From Cinclus cinclus (Eukaryota > Chordata > Aves > Passeriformes > Cinclidae), in the NCBI RefSeq assembly GCF_963662255.1, contig NC_085048.1, forward strand, positions 96,001,729-96,065,728: 64,000 nt of DNA, read 5' to 3'. Position 1 is the stretch's first letter. Each line of letters opens with the position of its first letter. Both the position numbers and the translations under genes were made by a program. Shown here one piece after another: positions 1 through 61,500 of the stretch. The notes under the pieces were generated by a model. It did no database searches, was not told the origin of the DNA, and saw nothing but the letters and a program-made list of their open reading frames with translations.

Positions 1-6
1 ACTTAC

Positions 7-48874
<48,868 letters not shown>

Positions 48875-49990
48875 TCAGGATTAGTACAAAATGTATTGTA
48901 TAAGGTGTATTCCCAGCATTAACTCTGCAACAGTCTTTTCATTCAAAACCAGCAACCTGTCAGTACACAGAAGACAGTCACTTAGGATATGGTGAAATTT
49001 GCACTAGAGACATTTCATGACAGGGGCTGTAGATCCGTTGAATCCTACAATGCTTCTTAATTTTAGTAAGAATTCTGTAGTTAAATTCCTCTCATGTCTC
49101 AAGGGTAGACAGGAGAATCTACTTGCTCTGAGCTTTTGTATACAAAACTTTTAAATCATCTGAAGCATTTTAGTGAAATGCTCCCAAGTGGAAGATGGAT
49201 GCTTAAACTGGAGCTGGAAAACAACCCCTAGATTTTACAACAGAACAAAGGCCAATGAAATCCTGACCTAGTCAACACATTTTTAGATTTACTGTCTTTC
49301 ATTGACATTCTCCTCTCACATGCATCTCAGTTCACTATGTGTATCTGTCATACTTCTGCTGACATGACCACTGAACACACTACTGCAGCTCTTCATGGCC
49401 AAACCCTGGCTGCCTCATTCAGGTCATGATGCAGATGGATCTACCCTTCCAAGCAGGCAATATAATAAGTACTCCTTATATTGTAAACTTGACCCTTTTG
49501 TCTCAGGCTTTTCCTAAGTGTAATGAAATACAGAGAGTGTATGTTCCCAGTATGCAGCTGAGTAGGTCAAAAGCTCTCAGTTATCAGAGGAAGATTTGCT
49601 GTTCAACTTGTAAACTAGGTTCAAATGTTGAAATTTCTTTTCAATTACGTACAGATATTAGAAATACACATCAAACTACATTTTAAAATTATATGGCATT
49701 ATTAGATTCTTACACTACTCTTATCTTTTATATTCAAAACATAAATTGTAAATATATGAATACAGGTCTACAAATATTTTCTCAGTGAATGTTTTTAAGC
49801 TATAAGAACAAATCTCCTAAAATAAACAGAAAACAGGTGAAGTCCTCACTTTGCTTAATTCCCCAAACAACTTATAAAATCAATGTCACTGATTGTTTTT
49901 CAGACAAATCTAAAAATAGTCACAATCTAAAATATTCACATTGCACATGAGAGCAAATTTTGTTGTCTGGGTTTTGGTGGTTCCTCCCTT

Positions 49991-50010
49991 CCCCCCCCCC
50001 CCCCCCCCCC
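49991..50010 (+). repeat. Poly-C run (C20)
   Basis: Twenty consecutive C, following CCTCCCTT. The sense strand of the gene has G20. Confidence 0.98.
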
Positions 50011-52159
50011 AGCTAGAAATAGAGTTATAGACATGGCTTACTGCTAATTTACAATGGGGAAAAAAAATAGAACCTTGAACAACATTATAGAAGCTATGGC
50101 ATAAAGGTGTCACAGTGTCACACACTCAGTGACAATTCATACAGTAACAATTTGTTGTTTGGAAGAAAAGTACTTCCTGAATTTGTGTTACTTAAAGACA
50201 TGCGGCAGCAGCCCATGCTGAAAACAAACTTCAGGCACCTTTCAAATACACAGAAATATTTATAAAGTACAAAGCAAACACTGCAAGAAATCATACTTTC
50301 ACCATTTGCAATTGAGCATAAAGACAATTCCTTACAAAGTAAATCAGAAAAAATAACCAAGACCATTCTCGTAAGACCATTCTTCCACCTGACTTTTGCT
50401 GACACTTGAGATAGTTTTGTTTGGTATGCATTCACCCACCAAAAACATTCCTTAAAAATGCTTCTAAATAAAAACAAACACATGCCACTGAGACTGCTGG
50501 GGTTATAACTTCAGTTTAACACTTTGCAAAAACATGCACCTAAAATCCAGTTCCTTCTAGAAGCTGGACCTAGTTCAAGCTAAACAAAAACATGAGTCAC
50601 CCTTGAGGCTCCATTTATCCATGTTCTATCTTTTAATATATTCCCAAGAGAAAAAATAATAACATTAATAATCATCGTCATAATCCCACCTCTCCCATTC
50701 CATCTCACAAAACAGAAAGAAAACATGAAACATCTCATTGTGTTGTCAACACAGTGCAAAACCAAACCTGCAAACACCAATGAATGCACTTGAAGGAACA
50801 ACAGTTTCTTGCAGAGTGACATTTGTAATGCTCAGTACTAACTTCATAAGAACAATTTTTACAGTTAAGGAAAAAAGACAAGACCAACTTAGTAAGTACA
50901 AATTCTTTTCAGCTTTTGTAACAGAAGCTATGGGCTATGAACAACTGTTCTGAATTCTGAACTACATTAATAAAAGACAGTTTGAAAGACAAGAATTTCT
51001 GGTACCTGCAGAGCAGAGTAACCTATAAGCAAAGGGAAAGAAAATTATGAGCTACAGAGGGGAACAAGGAATAGGAGCAATTACTGCCAGTGTAACTGAA
51101 CAGTGTGAAGGTGGTGATTATGGGAAAAAATAATGTCTTAAACCCTGCATCTCTACTGAGCCTGCAGCAGTCAGATTGCATGAGAATGATGAGTTTTGTT
51201 CCAGCTTTTGTTTTGAATGACATTTATTTACTCTCTTCAGTGATCAGAACTCATCTATCTCCTGTTCAAAAGAGAATATGGTGTTCTTTCTTCACATTCA
51301 CTTCATCTTCCCCAGCTTATCCCAGCTTCTTCACTGTATGGGCTGATTCCTTCTACTTCCATCTCAACTTCATTTTTATTCCTGTCTCTCCTAGACTCCC
51401 CTCAAAAGCTGAGATGTCCAATCCTCCACAGCCTATCAACCCCAAATTTCCTCCCCTTCTACTGCCTTCTTTCTCTCCCAGCTTCTTCACTCCCAAGTCC
51501 TCATCTCCCTGCTTGTTCAATTTTAACCCATCTTTCTTTTCATCCTGTCTCAATTCTCAGCAGTCACTCTTGACTCACAGTCCTGTTCCCACCAGCTTCC
51601 TATTCCCATGAAAAGACAACTATCCTTTTTCCTCATGTCCAGTTCCTGTCCAGTTTACATAGCAATCTTTGGCCCCAAAAGGAAGAGAGCTATCAGTAAT
51701 AGACACACTCCATACTGTCTCTAGTGTCTATCAGCATCACCCCAAATTCCTTCAATATTGCAGCTCTGAAGGAGTGCAAAGCTACAGCAGAAGAAAACTA
51801 AAAAGAATTTAGGGGTCAAATTTTGCACACAATTGTTTGGAACTCGTAACAACTGAAATATTGAGGGAACAATTATAACCTGAAAATATCTAGGTAGGGG
51901 GCAGAGACATGAAAATACATCCATGACTCATGGAGGAGTCTCTCCTGAATTCAAGTCTCCACATCCCACAGCAGATTTTCTCATTAGTTTTGTAATAATT
52001 CTTTTATTAATTGAAAATCCATATAGGAAAAAAGCAATCCACATTTCTTGATCTTGTTTCTGGAAAGAGGAACACTTATTGCTTCAGCAAATACTGAAGG
52101 AGGAAAATTCTAGACCAAGCAGCTAAAATCTGGCAAAACTTATGAGCAAATAATGAAAA

Positions 52160-52235
52160 GTTATATGGCTTGGTGAATAGACCACTGGGCTGAATCCCTG
52201 TAGGTAAGAGCTACCAGGTGATTGTGGGCAGACCA
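52160..52235 (+). mobile_element. Possible tRNA-derived SINE remnant (MIR-like)
   Basis: TGGCTTGGTG at 52166-52175 resembles a Pol III A box and GGGCTGAATCCC at about 52187-52198 a B box, followed by GTGATTGTGGGCAGACCATT, which recalls the MIR core. Short and diverged; could be chance. Confidence 0.3.
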
Positions 52236-55200
52236 TTTCAACATCACTCAACAAGAACCATAGTGTTCAGTTAAGCAACTAATATCATCTGGCTAGAAGG
52301 CTATGGAGCCCAAACACCCCACTACCTCTGTAATTAGTTCACTGCAATAAAAGGTCAGCTCAATTGTAATATGAAATACTAATTCACCTTCAAGAAATAT
52401 AAGCATTTGAAAGGCATTTTATAAGCCAGATTTATAGGAGGAACAAGTACTGAATTGGAGCAATTGCTCTGACACCACTGTGCTCTCTCTCAAGACCCTG
52501 AGCCTGACCAAGTCCCAGACAGTTCAGCCCTGCTCCGAGAGCAGCTTCTGGGGAAGCTCAGTGTTCAAGAGGTGCAGGTTGCCGGAGTTCAGCACAAGCC
52601 AGGCTAGTACAAATTCTTCAAATATGCTCCACACTGAATTAAGGGAACACAGGAACTCAACATATCCAAAGAATTTCTTTTTTCAATGACTGATTTAACA
52701 GTGCCAAGGGGACTAGAAATCTGGACCAAATAAACTTCTCTAGAAATACATATGTCCATTTAAACTTTGACTCCAACAGAGTGTCTAAGGAGCAACTTCT
52801 ACTTTTCTGAGCTTTGTTGGCCTTGACTGTAGGAGAAAATCAGCACTGCACAGCAGCTTTGCTGCTGTTTTCTGGAGAATGCAATAGGAATAAACAGTGC
52901 ATAACAGTGAACACTTCACTTGCGCCAAAAATGAGTGTGAACGCTAATGAAAAAAAAAAAAAACTTAAAAAAAGAAAGAAAAGTCTTAAACGAATCCTTC
53001 CTTACTTCCTTATAATGCTTCTTAGTTTAATTTGGGAAGCTGTTCTTCAGACTGCCATGTTTACCCAGATGACTTCAATCACCTCTCTTTAAAACCATTT
53101 ACTTTCCTAAGCTGTAATTAAAACCCAAACATTTTACATACTAACTGTGTTAATATAAACAATATTCTGAAATAGGACTACAGCAGATGCCTGGATTATT
53201 GCCATTTATTTTGATTTCTTTGTTAATGAGCCAGAGTAGAATTTCATTTATTCAGTAAGACTCAAGAAAAACTATTCCCTCTGAGACATGCTAAATCCAT
53301 AGCACATTCCAGCTGTAATATAAACTAAAAAAGAATTTTTCATACATGTGAATATATATTTTTTTCCCTGGATTTATTTCTGATACTAAAGGAAACTTAA
53401 GGAACTATGAGGTCTTGCATATTGAAATTTGGACTAGAAAACTCCCATAAGTTCCTTACAACTTGAATTATCTCACCATCTTATGGTTTCAAATGCATAT
53501 GAGTCCCTGAAGTTCATCTATGTCATTCCTTGAATCACTGAATCAGTGCAGCTCTGTTACTTGCAAGAACATCTGAAGTTCCTCAGGTCTACAGAACAGG
53601 AAGCAGCAGATTTAGAAAAACCTTAATTTTATTTCAACAGCAGTTTCACGGAGGCAGGGACCAGACAAACAGAATGGAAGATTCATCAAAAATAGAGGGA
53701 CAATTATTTCAAGAACTGTATCAGAATGATTGACTAAGAGTTGTATTAAACACTACCAAAGACTGTGCCAGTGGGTCAACCCACAGGCTTATATCTTCTA
53801 AGTTTATGAGATAAAATCCCTAGTGGTATTAAAGATTTTGTGACCAGTAGGGATCCCTCTTCTTGGTAGCTGTACAGTTATGATGCAGAATTTACTTGGT
53901 TTATTATTCATCCATATTATTATTTTTTCTTTCAAAACATAAATGATCAGACAGAAATGGAAGAAAAAGCAAGTTCTTCTCAAGATCAACAAAAGTCGCC
54001 AGGTGGTGCAAGTGGGAACCTCTTACTATGTCCAACATATTCTCCTTGGAATAAACATTTCAGATGCTGATGGACTGTCCTTGCATACACAGCTGAGCTC
54101 TTAAAAAACCAGCAGAACTGAAATGACAACAAAGAGACTCACACTGTTCTAAGGCCACAATCACGATGTGAGCTGAGCCTGAACAGAGAAATGGACCTGT
54201 CTGAAATCAAAGGAGCAGTTTGATAGCTGAGGTACTAGTTTATTTGAGCCTAGTAGATAAGAAAGAGATAATCTGGAGAACAAATTTTTATTCCTAATGC
54301 TAACATTAGAAAAGCATGGAAATGAATTAATTTTCCTAAACAGGTCACATGCCTCAAGATGTATTATCCTTGAATGGCAAGGAACAAAGTGAATAGCTTA
54401 CATAAAATTATTTTTTTGTGAAAAATTCACATGAACCGAATTTTTAATTTGCACTGGTAGCATTAAAACACCAGCCTATGAGAAAAATAAATTAGTTTCA
54501 GGTGTAGCTGCTGGCACAGAGAAGCTTATTACTAATACCTATTAAAGATTTCACAGCACATAATTTGCTCACTGTACATGCAAGAGCATTCCCCAAAAGT
54601 ATAAATCAAAAGGTTAAAAACAGACAAATCAATTATTGTAATTATTCACTGTTACAATAAGAAATGCCACCCTCTGTCAAGTTACCTGCTTTAAGAAAAA
54701 ACACAACCAAGACTTCACTGCCAGAATGCCTGGACTTTTCCTCCAAAATTCCTTCAGAATACAGGATTATCCTTAGTCAGGACAGAAGTTTGGCAAACTG
54801 CTTATTTCACTCCCTTCTGTTGTTTCAGGCAGACTTTCCCTCCATATACCTCTCACAAAGAAATAATACATTCATGATTAAAAATGAAGATATTTGGTTT
54901 GGGCAGCACTCCAATGAAATGAGAAAAATTGGTGCCTGTGAAGTTTTTGTTAAGGTATTCAGTGATGCTCTACTGACAGTTTGCTTTAGATACACAGAGT
55001 GAAATATCTGGTGAACTTCCAGCAAGAATGCTGGTCAAATAATGCCTTTTTTCACAGTCAAATGTATGGGCATTGATGTTTCTATTTTCCATTACAGTGG
55101 ACTGGGTTCTATCAAAGTCAGCATTGCCATACTCTGCCAACTACGGTTTATCTGAATTCTGATGAGCAAAAGTAGAAATAGGCTCCATCTGGCAGAGAGA

Positions 55201-56329
55201 CCAATGTACACTGAGCCAAATTAGATTTGGACAGTTGGCAGCTATTCTTTAGCAATCCCAACAAGACAGGCTGTACAAGATAGCAGCATGAGAAAACTGG
55301 GATATGTTGTACCTCATTAACCGTGCCTCTTATCAAGAGTCTACTGTACCTTCTCCTAAACAGACACGCCTTCATTTCTGGGTGAGATCCAAAAAGCGTG
55401 TATTCTGATTGAAACCAAAATAATTGAAATAACTTTGATCTTAGCCTTATTATTTATATAGCACCCAAACCATTGCAGCATGTTTGTATACTAAACAAAA
55501 CCTGCCTCATGAAAAGCTGACAAACTAAAGCATACAAGCAAATACGATGTGCTTATAGCCCTGAAGTCATGAGGAATAGCCAAAGACTGAACACTTCAGA
55601 ATTTAAACCTTAATAAGAAGAGCAACTACAGAGAAAAAATAAATGCTATAATCAACCTTATTTTATAATTATTTTTTTCTTAAACAGTATCTTAACAGTG
55701 TAAAACTTCCTTGTTTTCTCTTTAACTCTTGATAATAAATTATTGTGCATGTGTTGTTCCAGGAACACCCAGTAATTCACCTCTGCTAAAACAATCTCTC
55801 TACTTTAAGCAGCAGGAGATTCCTCTAAATCTCATTACATTCAATGGACAGACTCTCATCAATTAGTTGGAAACATCAACCAAACCACAACAATAAAGGC
55901 TCTAGATTTGTGATATAATCATTATTTATTGATCAGTATGGACAATTTTATATTCATATTGTAACACATCCTAACGAAGTTTAATTCTTAGTAATATCAC
56001 AAAACTAAATGAAAAACACAACAAAATTCAAGGTTCCATGTACTGCATGCAGTACATTTAGTGCAGCACCTACAGAATCAGATACTTCCAAACTAACTTA
56101 GCTCCAGACCACACTTTCTGCCAAAGTGTACTTTTTAAAATCCATCATCCAGACTCAGAGAAATAATTTCAGTTTTCACTAAAAATAAAGTAATTACATT
56201 ACATTCCTCTCTTACTATGAAGAATTTGCACCACAGACTTGAAGTGCATAATGCAAAACAGATGAAATTGAATACTCAGCCCCACCGAGTGTGGTAACAC
56301 AAGAAATAATGAATTTAAGTACCAATGAA

Positions 56330-56545
56330 AGACACTCAGATGGAACATTAGAAAACACTTCCATAATAATGACAGTAGGACACTGGAACAAATTGCTTCA
56401 GGAAATGTCATCATCTCCATCACTTTTCTTTTAAAACCAGTTAGACAAATGTCTGTCAAGACTGGTTTAGCTACAGTTTGATCCTGCCTTGCAGCCCAAG
56501 GAAAGTACTAGCTGACCTCTCCAAGTCCTCTCCCAGTCCTTTGCT
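56330..56545 (+). mobile_element. Old, diverged CR1-like LINE fragment
   Basis: Blocks such as GACACTGGAACAAATTGC, TCATCTCCATCACTTTTC, CAGTTAGACAAATGTCTGTC and TTTGATCCTGCCTTGCAG follow the order of a CR1 3' region. It lacks a clear terminal repeat and is more diverged than the other two copies, so it is older. Boundaries approximate. Confidence 0.7.
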
Positions 56546-58115
56546 CTACAGTCTTTAATATCTGCCACTCGGACAAGTATTCTGGACACAACACAGTGTT
56601 TACCTTGTGGTATCCAATGCTCTTTATGAATTTCAAATGCTAATAAAGGAAATAATAACAAGCAACAGGGAACGAGTACATCAGCCAACACATATATATC
56701 TTGAGTTTGTTCAGGCACTCATATTCATTCCTGAACACTTGAACAGAGTGTAGTTACTGGCTTATAAATATATACTCCACCACATCATATTATAATATCC
56801 TAGAATTAATTTACCTCAGAAAATGTCTCCCTGTGGGCTTTGTGCATATGTATTTGTTTCCAAGTAATGGATATCTCAAACACGATAACAATTGCAAACC
56901 AAGAATAATTATTTTTAAAAGCTTTTTCCTTCTTTTGAAAAGATAAGTAAAAGGGGTGATTTGAAAAATTCTTCTGGATAAATGCTTGGCTGCTACATAC
57001 TCCCCACAGCTACTGTCTTCATCTAAAATACTAATCAGCTGACAGAACCAGGTATCTACGGTAAAAACCCTCACATGCAGGTTAGGCCCTTCATGCAGCA
57101 TTTTAAAGAGATGTCAGGGCAAAGTCACTTGTGACTGCCTAGGGATTTTTTCTATTGTCTTGTCAGCTTTACAGACTAAAAGGAACACACTGCTATTTGA
57201 TAACTATTGTAGATTCAGTACTTTACAAGGCTGATTTACAGATGTGATTTTGAACACCAATGAAATAAGAATAAAAGAGAGGTAGACATTATCAGAAAGA
57301 CAATTCCTTATGCTAAACAATCAAGCATGCAAGAGAAAGTCCAACACATTCTGAAACTTGTAAAAGTTCAAAATTTTAAAAATAGAAGTTAATTGAAACA
57401 GTTTGACATAGAAACTGTTAAAAACAAATTTAAAAACCCAATCTCAAGTTAACTGGCCTCTCACAGTGGATCAAGAATATAGAAGTTGGTAACTTTCCTC
57501 AGGGTTGACTTGTAGCTGAGTTACTCATATGAGACAAAAAAAAACTTGTAAAGATTCAAATATAAAATTGAGCACATATAAAGTATTGAACACTTGAATG
57601 TTTAATAATGCATTGATCTTGAACAGAATAGTATTATTGATTAAAATTTCATGCATGAAAATATGAGAGCCTTGTACCTTTTTTCTTTTTGGGTAATTTT
57701 AATGGTTTTTAATAGCTTTTTATTATGGCCTGTCCTGCTGCAAAAGATTGAGGTACAACCATAAAGGTTTTGAAAGAGGCACAAACATAAGATGGAAGAA
57801 ACAAAACAGGAATGTTTTTAACTATTTCTTTTTCAGAAACAAAAACTGATTTGGTAAAAAATACTTGGTTTGAGAAGTCCAAGAATCAACACAGGAAATT
57901 AGTAAAAATTGCTACGAACCGAATGCAATTTGTAGAGATCAAGGAGACAATACTTGGGAAATGAGGTAAATATTCTTACATGAAACAAGTTGTAACAGAA
58001 CTCTAGCTCAGTATGGTATAGCTCTGCAGGCATTGTGTCATTCAGTGATCAAAGCCAATACAGAATTATGGTTAATTTGGAAGGACTACTCAAAAAATCC
58101 AATGGGAAATGGGAA

Positions 58116-58212
58116 GCTGCTCTCAGTGACCTTGTTCTGAGCAGGAGGGTTAGATCAGCTGACCTAAAGAGGTTCCTTTCAACCTCACCCGTGTCACCCC
58201 TGTGATTCTGAA
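58116..58212 (+). mobile_element. CR1 LINE 3'-terminal fragment
   Basis: Contains GACCTTGTTCTGAGCAGGAG, GATCAGCTGACCTAAAGAGG and a terminal TGTGATTCTGAA, matching the CR1 3' end including its short terminal repeat unit. Plus orientation, about 100 bp, a typical 5'-truncated copy. Confidence 0.85.
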
Positions 58213-58453
58213 ATTAAGACTAAACCACATTTTCAATTTTATTTCACTAATAACCTTCTGGTTATGTTCTACCAAAGCTCCTCAAACCTAATTCTTAAAT
58301 GTAGCAACACCGAAGTACTACAGGTTCAGTTGTAGTAGCCTACATACTTCTGACTTCTTCTGGCTCAAGACAGAAAGTATGTTTAGCCTTCTAGAATTAA
58401 GAACATGCCTATTTTTGCACTGGAAATTGCAGCTCATAAAACAAAAATGGGCA

Positions 58454-58456
<3 letters not shown>

Positions 58457-58498
<42 letters not shown>
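58457..58498 (+). repeat. (TC)21 microsatellite
   Basis: 42 bp of uninterrupted TC dinucleotides. Read from the minus (sense) strand it is a GA repeat. Confidence 0.98.
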
Positions 58499-58501
<3 letters not shown>

Positions 58502-61500
58502 TCTGCAGTGCTGTGACAGGTAAAACCACAAAACTGTCTTGATTTTATCTTGCCATTCAATAATAACAGTCAGGCTTAAAAAATTGTTAAAATTAAAAGC
58601 TTCCTTTCCCTGATATAAACTCCCACTAACAGAAAGCCCCTACTTATCCCAAAATGCACAGCAGTTGAGGTTAGTCTCTGCCATTGCTTACACTGTTAAG
58701 ACAATCAGTGCTGGCAAGATTGGCCTGAAGCCATCAGACACCACTCCATGAGTAGCCCTCCACACCACTGTTCTGTCACACAAGTTTTCTCTGTGTAAAA
58801 AGTCTTGGCTATCAGAGAAGACTCATCTCCTCCTAAGAAAGGCTACAGCACACACATATGTATGCATATATATATTTAAAATAGCCAGGAGCAAAGCAAG
58901 GTTTATAGGAAGACTTTCAGGTGGCAAAATCCATAAGAAATTTGCTGAAGATGCAAACTAGGCACTATCCGGGCCTGGACTACTTATTACAATTCATGGA
59001 TTACTTTTCTCACCATGCTTTCATGAGCTAAAATGTTTTGTAAATTTGCAGTATGCAAATTTGTATATGCATGCTTTTTTATTACTATGAAAGACTATTC
59101 TCAGCAATCCACATTCCCTAGAACAGAGCACTTCAACACAAGCAGAAGAAAATTATTTTTATTAGGACTGTTCAATTACAGAGTTCTGAAGAACCCAACT
59201 ACTCACAGGCAGAAAGATTCAAAAGAGGTGTTTAAATTATATCCTTATGCGACTAACTAACTGTGCCTACACTAAAAATACTGAAGCAACCTGAAATGAA
59301 GGAGCCTCTGGGAAAAATGGGATAGTAGGAAGTGGATTGCTCACCTAGTAAGGAGCCCTACAGTAAAAGAACACAATTAAAAATAGGCCATGAACCAGAA
59401 GCTGTGCCATGGTAGGCTATGTACTATTCATGAAGAAAGAGTTGGGTACCTTGAATTTACACAAAACTTAGAAAACAAAACAAAACAAAAATGGAGTTCA
59501 TGTTTCTATCTCCATCTGGTGTTCTACTTTTCTAATAAGCTACAAATACATTCAGCAGAGGACCCGGCTGAGGGCACTCACTATTTTTGCCTTTCTAACC
59601 TGTCCAGCTGTCACAATGCTTTTTTTGGACCTGATCACTCTGCTTATAATTTCACATTCCTCAACAGAAACTCCACACCAACAACATTCATCAGGGAAAA
59701 CTGCCGTTTGAGTCAACATTGTAAAGAATAATGGCCTTCAAGCCCAAAGTTGCATGAATATTGAGGAATGACACCAAGTACGTGACAAAAAACGTAACTA
59801 TCACAAGAAGTGAATTCAAGTATCTTGAGTACAGTTTGCTCTTTTGTTGAGGCACCCTATTAGATGATACCTTGAAATACTAAAAACCAAACTAATTTAA
59901 GCTGATGGTGGTAGAAACAAGCTTCATTAAGCATCCAACATTAAATATTAGGTTTATTCACTTCAGATTTCAATACAGTTACAATGGAATACCAAGCAAA
60001 TTGCTTGAACTCTATGAACTGCAGTTGACAGAGCTGTTTCTGGGTTGTCAAACTCTACTCTTTTTATATCATTTCATATTTTTCCTCCAGAATATAAGAA
60101 TAAAAATATCATCATGACAATTCAAAAAGCAATAAAATGACAGTACATTTGCCATGTTTTGCCATGTCAACTTTATTGGAATTCCATTTTGGCTTCTAAG
60201 AACTTAAGTAAACAGATTAGGAACTCCACAAGGACTACTACCCTGCAGCATAGTCTAAAGATTAAAAAATTAAAGTCTGCTAAGTAAGGCTAATTCATGT
60301 CAAAGCTTTTTAGATTTCTAATAGTATCATGAGTTACTGGTGGGTAAGGGAGTAGAAAGAGTAAGCTCCTTAAGAATATTATGTCCATCTGTGAGTGCCA
60401 TCTGTCAAAGAAATCCTGAAAGAAGAGGCTAACATGGAATCCAGAATATGCTCAGCTGTTGCACTTAAATTACTACCTATGTTAAAAACCCTTAACACGT
60501 ATTTCAAGGCAGATAAATGTTTTCTTTCCTTTTGATCCTCATTTTAGATATGCAGTCTCATCTCTTTGCTTTTCAGCACAACCACACACGGTCCCTGAAA
60601 CAGCTCACAGTATTGAAAAATTCTGAGAGTAAACAAGACTACATAAACTGAAGACTTGCACTGGTTTGATAACAGCCAAAAAAAATTTTGCATATTCTTT
60701 TTTTTAAATCCACTGATGATACAAAGAAAGCAATTCACAGAAGAGTGTTTACTCAGAAGCTGTCCAGGCAATCTAACAAAATTTTAATATATATATTCTT
60801 AGATGCATCTTTGTATGTATATCTGTATAGGGCACACCTGCATGTATTTTTATCAGGGATATTTATAAGTGCTCTGAGCTTAAGCAAGCTATTAGTTGTA
60901 GATCACTGGAAAATTTCTGTGACTGATCCAGAAACAAACTAACCTGCTGGGCCCATACTGCACCCCACAGCAACTCTTTCTTAGTCCTCTTCTATCTTCC
61001 CCCAGGAATAAATACACAGATATAAATACAATGAGAATTAATGGAGGTGAGGGCAAGGGAGGTCTGTGCAGAATTGAGTTCTGAGATCACTTAATTCTTT
61101 TCGTTTTTCCAAAAGAAGAATATACAGTCTTAATAGGAGGTTGATCTTATCTCATCTCTCCCCCATCAATTAATTTGATCAGCAATAAAAAACCATTAAA
61201 AGTGTATTAAAGGGAGAGGGAGAAACACAGAAGAAAGTGGAACATATTTTAAGGACACGTAAAATATTCAGGAATAGGGAGCACATTACAAAAATCTAAA
61301 TGAATTGTTTGTTGTTCCTGAGTTGTGTGGGAAACAGAACAAAGATAAGATACAAAGCTTCAAGTAAACCCGGGAGACTTTAAAAAAACAGTTCACAAGA
61401 AGAAAACTAATGCCATCTGAAGCCATTAATCACATACATCAAGCACTTGCCATAGCTCTTGCAATATGTGAAGAAGCATTGCTATATCCTATATGTTTTA

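Noticed and set aside
51105..51611. 168-codon plus-strand ORF rich in Ser, Pro and Phe
   Set aside because: A product of the pyrimidine-rich tract; no domain and low-complexity translation.
58318..58560. Minus-strand ORF with an Arg-Glu repeat
   Set aside because: Direct translation of the (TC)21 microsatellite.
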